A DNA stretch of 64,000 bases. Source: DASQPA01 sp963756455 (GTDB lineage: Bacteria > Acidobacteriota > Thermoanaerobaculia > Multivoradales > UBA5704). The position numbers and the translations under genes were made by a program. This document shows, piece by piece, positions 16,901-23,079 of the stretch (within the stretch, counting starts at the first letter, position 1; every line of letters begins with the position of its first letter). The notes beneath the pieces are model-generated. The model ran no database searches. It was given only the letters and a program-made list of their open reading frames with translations, and was not told where the DNA came from. The stretch is taken from positions 1,860,001-1,924,000 of the forward strand of contig CAVWNC010000004.1 in NCBI GenBank assembly GCA_963756455.1, given 5' to 3'.

Positions 16901-17326
16901 ATGCCTGCCAACGATCCCCTCCTTCAGTTTGGAGCCCGGCTCTCAACCCTCCGGGACGTGGGGGTCAGCCATGGCTACTTGAGCCTGCTCTTCAACGGCA
17001 AGCTGGAGCTCAAGGTGCGGCACATCTTCATGATCTGCGGCGCTCTCGGCCTCGACCCGTTCGACTTCCTCTTCGAGGTGCTGGCGGAGGCGCGGAAGGG
17101 CAAGCCGAGGCAGGGCCCCACCCCGTTCGAGGAGAGCCAACTACGGGTGGCGGCGAGAGAGGCCCTGGACGAGAAGGAGCCCGAGCGCATCGCAAAGCAC
17201 GGTGTGGGGATGACCCGCGAGGCCGTGACCGCCCTCCTCTGGCAGGAGTTGGCGAAGATCGGCATCTTTCCCAAAGAGGTGGAGAGCGAGGGAATTCCCC
17301 CGCCGGCCCGACCGACCGCGGATTGA
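16901..17326 (+). CDS. Chimeric regulator made at the tandem-duplication junction
   Basis: A 141-aa protein. The first 19 residues (MPANDPLLQFGARLSTLRD) are those of the regulator at 19482. The rest, from VGVSHGYLSLLFNG, matches the C-terminal three quarters of the regulator at 14282 with one or two changes. The join is at 16958/16959. The first helices of the HTH come from one parent and the recognition helix onward from the other, so DNA binding may be lost or altered. It is driven by the promoter and operator region copied from the 19482 gene. The intact frame over 141 codons suggests it is young or still used. Confidence 0.7.
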   Translation: MPANDPLLQFGARLSTLRDVGVSHGYLSLLFNGKLELKVRHIFMICGALGLDPFDFLFEVLAEARKGKPRQGPTPFEESQLRVAAREALDEKEPERIAKHGVGMTREAVTALLWQELAKIGIFPKEVESEGIPPPARPTAD

Positions 17327-17332
17327 AGAAGT

Positions 17333-18637
17333 CTAGCGCACCCCTCGCGACCGCTTCCGTTCCTCCAGCCCGCGCAGGAGGTCGGCCGTAAACTCGATCG
17401 TATAGAGGGTCGCCTCGTCGCGGTCGAGCGCCTTGCGCAGCATGAGGAGGGCGGCCAGGGCCTCCCGCTCGACGCCGATCCGCCGAAACTCGTTGACCAG
17501 CTCCGTGACCAGCTGCTGAATCTGCGGCGTCTTGCCCTGGCGGTACCAGACCGCTGCCAGGTCGAGGCCGGCGACGGCGGCATGAGAGCTCAAGCCTTCC
17601 GCCTTGAAGCCGGCCTGGACCTGAGCGAACGCGGCTTCAGCGCGCTCGAACTCACGGAGACCGGCCGCGATTTTCCCTTCTACCCATCTCAACTTGATCT
17701 GATCGACCTTGCCAGCATGGTGAGCGTAGAGGGGGCGCATCATGAAGAGGAGCTGCCGCGCCCAGCGGTAGTCCTCCAGCTCCACGGTGAAAAGCAGCAT
17801 GTTGTGGAAGGCAGAGAACACGAGCTGCGGTTCCCGGTCGCGGTCGATCATCTGGAGGCCATCCCCGAGCCGCCGGATGCCCTCTTCCGGATCGTTGTCA
17901 TAGCCGGAGTAGAGGCCGAGCTTGATCAACATCCGTCCTGCATCGTGCCGATGGCCCTGGCGCATATAGAGGTAATAGGCCATGTGCAGGAATCCAACTG
18001 CTTCGCCGAACTCGCGCTGCGACTCGCGGATGGAGGCCGCGATTTCATCCAGGCGTGCCAACAGCAGGTCGTCCGCGCTGTCCTCCGGAAGTCGCCTAAA
18101 GGCTCGATGAAGAGTTTCATCCGCCCGGTCGAAAGCGTCTGCCACACGGCAGGCGTTGGCAAGCTCGGCCCAGGCGCGGGCTTGGTGCTCCCCCAACACC
18201 ACCCTCCCATAGCGAGAGAGGGCGAGGCTCTCCGCCACGTTGACCGCCAACTCCGCCAGCTCAAGCGTGCCCTTCGGATCGTCATGTCGCTGAGCCCGGC
18301 TTTTCTCAATGAGAACCTCGCACAAGCTCCAATTGCAGAGGGCTTCCCGGTCGGCGGCAGGAAGCTCCTCAAGGCTCCGTCCGCCCCGCAGGAACTCGGA
18401 CAACCACCGCTCGGCCTCGCTCCGCTCCCGGTCCTTTCTCGCCTCCTCCTCCAGGATCGCCGCGAAGCCTCTCGAGATGGGCTCGTCGTAGGTATCCTCG
18501 GCGACCGGCGCAGGAAAGAGGGCTCGCCCGCAAGTCTTGCAGCCGAGGACGTGACAGAGCACGACTTTGAAATCTTCCTTCGAGAGGGTCTGGTGGACAA
18601 AGCCCTCCAGGATCTGCGCGGTGGGGTGCTCGTTCAA
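17333..18637 (-). CDS. Zinc-motif (HxxxCxxC) TPR protein, copy 3
   Basis: A 434-aa intact member of the family. The zinc motif HVLGCKTC is near residue 25, an acidic linker follows, then a TPR-like helical region (about 120-400). Recognisable parts are ARAWAELANACRVADAFDRADETLHRA, HDAGRMLIKLGLYSGYDNDPEEGIRRL and a final KALDRDEATLYTIEFTADLL. I chose the TTG at 18637 because GGAGGG lies five bases before it and copy 2 lacks any ATG there; the ATG at 18649 overlaps that ribosome site. It follows the peptide gene at 18761 on the same strand. A peptide- or protein-binding regulator is inferred. Confidence 0.75.
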   Translation of the reverse strand: MNEHPTAQILEGFVHQTLSKEDFKVVLCHVLGCKTCGRALFPAPVAEDTYDEPISRGFAAILEEEARKDRERSEAERWLSEFLRGGRSLEELPAADREALCNWSLCEVLIEKSRAQRHDDPKGTLELAELAVNVAESLALSRYGRVVLGEHQARAWAELANACRVADAFDRADETLHRAFRRLPEDSADDLLLARLDEIAASIRESQREFGEAVGFLHMAYYLYMRQGHRHDAGRMLIKLGLYSGYDNDPEEGIRRLGDGLQMIDRDREPQLVFSAFHNMLLFTVELEDYRWARQLLFMMRPLYAHHAGKVDQIKLRWVEGKIAAGLREFERAEAAFAQVQAGFKAEGLSSHAAVAGLDLAAVWYRQGKTPQIQQLVTELVNEFRRIGVEREALAALLMLRKALDRDEATLYTIEFTADLLRGLEERKRSRGVR

Positions 18638-18760
18638 GGCTCCCTCCATAAGTCGAACAGCACATGCAATGACAGGATTATGCCATATAGAGGGCCGTCA
18701 AGACACGTGGCGACGGAACCGTGGGGGGGCAGATCTCCCCCCATGGCCAATCGGCCCTGG

Positions 18761-19129
18761 TCAGCGACTCCCGTCAGGATCGATACCGGCGCCCAAATCG
18801 CCGCTCGGCGTCGCCCCCGACGTCGCCGAGGTTCCCGGCGCCACGGCGGAGTGGCCCCCGCTGGGGTCGATGCCCATGCCTGCATCTCTTCGCAGAGAGG
18901 TCAACTCTCGCCCGCCGTGAGCGCCACCCGAGAGGTGTTGGCCCCCGTTGGGATCAATGCCCATGCCCAAGTCTCCCGCGAGCCAGGCGAAAACGCGCTC
19001 CCAGAGGCTCTCCTGCGACTGCGGCCGGCTCTGAAGCGGAGCGGCGGAACCCGGCCGCGGGACCGCCAGCGTCAAGACGCCCACGAGCGCCAGGACGATC
19101 CCGACTCTCTCCATGTTTCCCTTCGACAT
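18761..19129 (-). CDS. Small secreted protein with three GIDPxG motifs (peptide gene, copy 3)
   Basis: A 122-aa protein, same length as copy 2. The signal peptide and the run up to WERVFAWLAGD are nearly identical to copy 2. The motifs are GMGIDPNG, GMGIDPSG and GAGIDPDG. The spacer after motif 1 (GQHLSGGAHGGRELTSLRRD) is unlike the one in copy 2, whereas the spacer after motif 2 (GHSAVAPGTSATSGATPSGD) is the same. It is paired with the intact TPR gene downstream and divergent from the regulator at 19482. Cleavage by signal peptidase after GSAA or GSAAP is expected. Confidence 0.72.
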   Translation of the reverse strand: MSKGNMERVGIVLALVGVLTLAVPRPGSAAPLQSRPQSQESLWERVFAWLAGDLGMGIDPNGGQHLSGGAHGGRELTSLRRDAGMGIDPSGGHSAVAPGTSATSGATPSGDLGAGIDPDGSR

Positions 19130-19213
19130 CTCGCCTCCTTGCCGCGGGAGGTGACCGCGGGCCGGGAGTGGCCGGGCGGCGCCCGCGGCGCAACGCGGAG
19201 CGTTGCGGACGCT

Positions 19214-19248
19214 CCTAGTGTCGCAAGCACTAGGCGAATTCGCCTAGT
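19214..19248. promoter_or_regulatory. Overlapping palindromes, probable operator (second unit)
   Basis: The same CCTAGTG / CACTAGG dyad and 20-bp palindrome as at 16632-16666, unchanged in sequence, between the divergent peptide gene and XRE regulator. The 352-bp gap otherwise holds only the promoter at 19406. Confidence 0.7.
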
Positions 19249-19405
19249 CCACCGCTCAAGAACGACCGGGTGCCGAGCGGTCCCGCTTTCACGCGACGGA
19301 ATGTTCCTATCAGGAAACCCGCCGCCGCCGATGGAAGTGGGTGGAAGCGCTGTGTTTTTCTCAGCGACTGGGCGAAAGAGCCCTGCGACTCTGGATCATT
19401 TTCGA

Positions 19406-19435
19406 TTGACAATCCTCAGCAGTGATAGCTATCTT
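19406..19435 (+). promoter_or_regulatory. Sigma70-like promoter of XRE regulator operon
   Basis: TTGACA at 19406-19411, an 18-bp spacer and TATCTT at 19430-19435, 46 bp before the ATG of the regulator. Confidence 0.55.
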
Positions 19436-19481
19436 CATCACGCCGGACTGAAGCCGAGCGTCTAAAGCCCGAATCCAAGCC

Positions 19482-19898
19482 ATGCCAGCCAACGATCCCC
19501 TCCTTCAGTTTGGAGCCCGGCTCTCAACCCTCCGGGACGCGAGAGGGCTGTCGCAGAAACAACTCGCCGCCAAGCTCCGGATCAGCGTCTCCACCCTGAG
19601 CCGGCACGAGCGGGGCGAGGCCTCGCCGCGATTTGACGAGTTGCTCGCGCTCCGCGAAGTGCTCCGGGTCAACCTCGATTTCCTCGCGACCGGGGAGGGA
19701 CCGGTAGGCATCCAGCCGGTGGATCCACGCCTCTACCAGCTCCAAGAGGCCATGGCCCAGCTCCCCCGCGCCCTTCGCGAAGCCCTCTTCGGCTTCGTCC
19801 TGGAGCAACGACCGCCCGCATCCACGCCTGCAGGCAGAGGACTGCCGATGAACCCACGACGGGATTCCCCTGCGCAACCGGAGGACTCAGATGCCTGA
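19482..19898 (+). CDS. XRE-family transcriptional regulator
   Basis: A 138-aa protein with a textbook Cro/CI helix-turn-helix at about residues 8-62: RLSTLRDARGLSQKQLAAKLRISVSTLSRHERGEASPRFDELLALREVL. A flexible Pro-rich C-terminus follows. It is the likely binder of the palindromes at 19214. Its stop overlaps the start of the next gene by eight bases, so it is co-translated with a TPR-like protein. It is the parent of the N-terminus of the chimera at 16901. Confidence 0.85.
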   Translation: MPANDPLLQFGARLSTLRDARGLSQKQLAAKLRISVSTLSRHERGEASPRFDELLALREVLRVNLDFLATGEGPVGIQPVDPRLYQLQEAMAQLPRALREALFGFVLEQRPPASTPAGRGLPMNPRRDSPAQPEDSDA

Positions 19899-20637
19899 AA
19901 GCAGCGATCCGCCCGATTTAGACACCGCGATGGCAGAATGCATCGCTCAATTTTCCATCCGCCGTGACCTCGCCGAGGAGATCCAGGCGGAAGCCCTCCT
20001 CGCCAAGGCGGCTCTCGAGATCTGCCTCGGCGACATCGAGAGCGCCTTGACCGACCTGCGGACCGTCCTCGCCCTCACCGACAAGGAGCTCCGCCCCGAC
20101 CTCGCGGCCATCGCCGTCCTGGGGTATGGAACGCTCCTCGGCCAGATGCGGCGGACCGCCGAAGCGCTCGCCGTCATCGGCGCCTTCCGGGAGCAGTATT
20201 CAGCTTTTCGGGACCAGCCCGCGCTCGCCGAAATCGATCTCCTGGAGGGCGCTCTGCTGATCTTCTCCGATCGCCCGGAAGTCGCCGAAGCGCGCTTGGA
20301 GGCGGCGCGGCGCGAGCTTCTCCGCAACGGAAGCTTCGAAGCGAGCGCGGAGGCGTGTTTGAACCTCGCGGTGTTGTTCCTCCTGGACGGCCGCCGCGAG
20401 CCGGAGCTTCGAGCACTAGCCGACTCGAGTATCGAGCCCTTGGCGCGCTCGCGGGAGTTGCCGGTAGAGCTTCGCGCCGCTTTGAGCGCCTTTTGTGTCG
20501 CGGTCAAAGCCGGGAAAGCAACAGCGGGGCTCGCGGGCGCCTTAAGAGAAACCCTTCGCGGCAGCAGGGACGCTTCGGATGGAAAGCCAAGCGCGGCCGA
20601 GCGGACGCGCAGAGAGCGGAGACGACATGGACACTGA
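19891..20637 (+). CDS. TPR-like helical protein in XRE operon
   Basis: A 248-aa almost entirely helical protein with repeated helix pairs, for example EILQAEALLAKAALEICLGDIESAL-type spacing and LNLAVLFLLDGRREPELRALADS. It lacks the zinc motif of the three TPR paralogues. It overlaps the XRE gene by eight bases, giving a split HTH plus TPR pair. In RRNPP regulators of Gram-positive bacteria those two parts are in one protein. The C-terminal 30 residues are very basic. Function unknown; a sensor partner of the XRE protein is an inference. Confidence 0.6.
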   Translation: MPESSDPPDLDTAMAECIAQFSIRRDLAEEIQAEALLAKAALEICLGDIESALTDLRTVLALTDKELRPDLAAIAVLGYGTLLGQMRRTAEALAVIGAFREQYSAFRDQPALAEIDLLEGALLIFSDRPEVAEARLEAARRELLRNGSFEASAEACLNLAVLFLLDGRREPELRALADSSIEPLARSRELPVELRAALSAFCVAVKAGKATAGLAGALRETLRGSRDASDGKPSAAERTRRERRRHGH

Positions 20638-21064
20638 GAAAGAACAGGGGACGCGCGCCGTTCCTGGCACGAAGAGCAAAGAGTCGGAGGCATTCCGGGA
20701 AACCTTTCTTTTCGTCCTCGATCCGGAGGAGGCGGAGACATTCCGGCGCTTTGGAGACGTGATGCAAGATCGATTTCTCGATCGATCCAGCTATGAGAAG
20801 AGAAATACCCACTTCTCCTTCACCCTGGCGGAAATGGTCGGAGCAGCGGCGGATCTCCGCTTCCTGGCAGGTTTCCTCCGCGCGGTAGGAGCCGAGCGGC
20901 GCCTGAGCGAGCTCACCGCGACCGAGCAGGATCTCTCGTCGCTCGCGGAACGATTGGCGCCTGAGGTGGCGACCCTCGCCTTAAAACTGACGCAAGAAAT
21001 CGAGCGCCTGATCGCCGACGAAGACGAGCCGGCGGAGGCATCGCCGGCCCCCGGCGAAGGATGA
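20627..21064 (+). CDS. Hypothetical helical protein, third gene of XRE operon
   Basis: A 145-aa protein, highly charged. After the N-terminus it has SYEKRNTHFSFTLAEMVGAAADLRFLAGFLRAVG and a long helix, then an acidic tail. It starts at the ATG at 20627 inside the end of the upstream gene (11-bp overlap). No family is recognised. Overlap and direction say it is made together with the XRE and TPR-like proteins. It converges with the glucosidase operon 26 bp away. Confidence 0.55.
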   Translation: MDTEKEQGTRAVPGTKSKESEAFRETFLFVLDPEEAETFRRFGDVMQDRFLDRSSYEKRNTHFSFTLAEMVGAAADLRFLAGFLRAVGAERRLSELTATEQDLSSLAERLAPEVATLALKLTQEIERLIADEDEPAEASPAPGEG

Positions 21065-21090
21065 CCTCCTCGCCCACGGCGTTTCGGGGG

Positions 21091-23079
21091 TCAGGCGGAG
21101 AGTCGGCATTCATGGAAGACCCGCAACAACTCCCCCACGCTCCAAGCCTGCGCGAAACACCCGCGCGGCAGCTGCGGTGCCTCCCCGTCGTAGTTTTCCG
21201 CCACCGTGCCGAGCCCCATGTCCCAGAGGTGAGGCGTGAAGGCCTCGAGAATCCCCCGGGCGCTCGCCTTTCCAACCTCGCCGCGCACCCGGACGAGCGC
21301 GGTCAGGTACGGCCCCAAGAGCCACGGCCAGACCGTCCCCTGGTGATAGGCCCCGTCGCGCTCGGCGGGGCTGCCTTCACAGCGGAGCCGGTAGCGCGGG
21401 TCGTCCGGCGACAGGGTGCGCAGACCGACGGGGGTCAGAAGCTTCTCTTCGACGATCTTTAGAACGCTCTCGGCCCTTTCGCCTTCGATCAGAGGAAAGG
21501 GCAGCGAAAGAGCGAGGAGCTGATTCGGGCGCAGGCTCAAGTCGCGCTCCTCGTCGTCGATGCAATCGAAAAGGTAGCCTCCCGTCTCGTGCCAGAAGAT
21601 CTCCCCGAAACGTGCTCGGGCGCGTTCGGCTTTCCCATCGAGTCTCGCGGCTTCTGCGGCATCACCGAACCTGCGCTCGAAGCTGGCGAGAATCATGAGG
21701 GCGTTGATCCACAGGGCTTCGATCTCGACCGGTTTGCCCAGGCGTGGGGTCACCTCCCGACCGTCGACCCGGGCGTCCATCCAGGTGAGCTGCGAGCCGG
21801 GCTCGCCGGCGTGGAGAAGGCCGTCCGCGTCCTCGTGGATGCCGTGCCGCGTGCCCTTTTCGTGCGCGCTGTGAATCGTTCGGAGGACGGGCAGCAGCTC
21901 CCGCAGGAGAGCCTCGTCGCCCGTCGCCTCGAAATGGCTGTGGACGGCGACGAAGTACCAGAGGCTGGCGTCGGCGGTGTTGTACTCGGGCGCTTCGCCG
22001 CCGTCGGGAAAACGGTTGGGGAGCATCCCTTGATCGACCGCTCCGGCGAAGGCGCGGAGGATCGAGCGGGACTCCTCGTGGCGGCCGGTCGCCAGGCAGA
22101 GCCCGGGGAGGGCGATCATGGTGTCCCTCCCCCAGTCGGTGAACCACGGGTAGCCGGCGAGAATCGTCCACAGGCCCTCGCCGCTGGCGCTCTTCCGGCG
22201 CACGAGGAACTGATCGGCCGCCAGGACGAGCGTGCGGACGAGAGAGCCGGCGGCGGCGAACGGAGCACGGAGGCGCTCCCGCCGCTCCCGCTCGCTTTCC
22301 AGGAGGACGAAAGGATCCCGTTCCGTGGCATTTGCGATCACGGCGGTCGAAGCGATCACCCCCAAGCGAGCTCCGGGGCTCAACCGTACGGTGAAGACGC
22401 CAGGGGTAAAGAGATCCTCCCGGGAGTCGAGCCCGCGCTCGGCTTCTCTCGCGTACTCATAGTTGTAGTACCAGTCGGGCGACGGCCTGTACTCGGCTCC
22501 AGGGTTTCCGGAAAACGCGAGGAACACCTCGGGGAGACCGTCGTAGGAAAGGTAGCGGAACACCCCGGCGTTCCAAGTTCCCTCACGATGGACGGCATCG
22601 TTCGCGTGAACGAGAGAGTGGTAGTCCCGGCCGGCGTAGAACGGTCGCAGCTCCAGAACGAAGGGACCGGGCGCCGCCAGAACCTCGTAGAGCACGAGGG
22701 TCGTGGGCTCACCGTCGAGCCCGGCGACGGTCTTCTCGATCCGTACAGAGCCGGCCTCGAAGGTGAAAATCGGGAAGAGGTCGCGACGGAAGCCGGCGAG
22801 AGATTCGAAGCCGCGCGGATCGACCGCTCCGGGGAACTGGTTGGCGGCCAAGGGGAAGGTGGCATCCCCGAGATGGAGCGTTTCCTCCAGCCGCGAGAGC
22901 AACACCTTGCGGCCGACCGGCGGCTCGGTCGCCGCGACGAGGAGCCCATGATAGCGCCTGGTGTGCGCCGAGGACACGGTCGAGCTCGCCCAGCCGCCCA
23001 GGCCGTGGGTCTCCAGCCACTCGTAGCGGGACGACCGCGCGAAGTCCCGGGTGAGCTGCCCGTTGAAGCGCCAGTTCAT
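21091..23079 (-). CDS. Glycogen debranching enzyme-like amylo-alpha-1,6-glucosidase
   Basis: A 662-aa protein with an N-terminal beta domain of the bacterial debranching type (EWLETHGLGGWASSTVSSAHTRRYHGLL). An (alpha/alpha)6 catalytic domain follows, with PWFTDWGRDTMIALPGLCLATGR, YNTADASLWYF and HQGTVWPWLLGPYL. Family enzymes hydrolyse alpha-1,6 branch points of glycogen; the acidic residues in WGRD and TAD lie at the expected catalytic sites. The ATG at 23079 overlaps the TGA of the upstream GH63-like gene (ATGA), so I took it rather than the earlier in-frame start. The two genes form a glucan-degradation operon. Confidence 0.88.
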   Translation of the reverse strand: MNWRFNGQLTRDFARSSRYEWLETHGLGGWASSTVSSAHTRRYHGLLVAATEPPVGRKVLLSRLEETLHLGDATFPLAANQFPGAVDPRGFESLAGFRRDLFPIFTFEAGSVRIEKTVAGLDGEPTTLVLYEVLAAPGPFVLELRPFYAGRDYHSLVHANDAVHREGTWNAGVFRYLSYDGLPEVFLAFSGNPGAEYRPSPDWYYNYEYAREAERGLDSREDLFTPGVFTVRLSPGARLGVIASTAVIANATERDPFVLLESERERRERLRAPFAAAGSLVRTLVLAADQFLVRRKSASGEGLWTILAGYPWFTDWGRDTMIALPGLCLATGRHEESRSILRAFAGAVDQGMLPNRFPDGGEAPEYNTADASLWYFVAVHSHFEATGDEALLRELLPVLRTIHSAHEKGTRHGIHEDADGLLHAGEPGSQLTWMDARVDGREVTPRLGKPVEIEALWINALMILASFERRFGDAAEAARLDGKAERARARFGEIFWHETGGYLFDCIDDEERDLSLRPNQLLALSLPFPLIEGERAESVLKIVEEKLLTPVGLRTLSPDDPRYRLRCEGSPAERDGAYHQGTVWPWLLGPYLTALVRVRGEVGKASARGILEAFTPHLWDMGLGTVAENYDGEAPQLPRGCFAQAWSVGELLRVFHECRLSA

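Larger units (their letters stand above)
14373..19539. repeat. Tandem duplication of about 2.58 kb (two units)
   Basis: Unit A is 14373-16958 and unit B 16959-19539. Each holds the 3' part of the regulator at 14282, a TPR gene, a secreted-peptide gene, the palindromic regulatory region and the first codons of the regulator at 19482. Matching positions are offset by 2581-2586 bp. The junction at 16958/16959 joins the start of the downstream regulator to the end of the upstream one. The flanks are nearly identical, while the middle of the peptide and TPR genes differs visibly. Confidence 0.85.
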
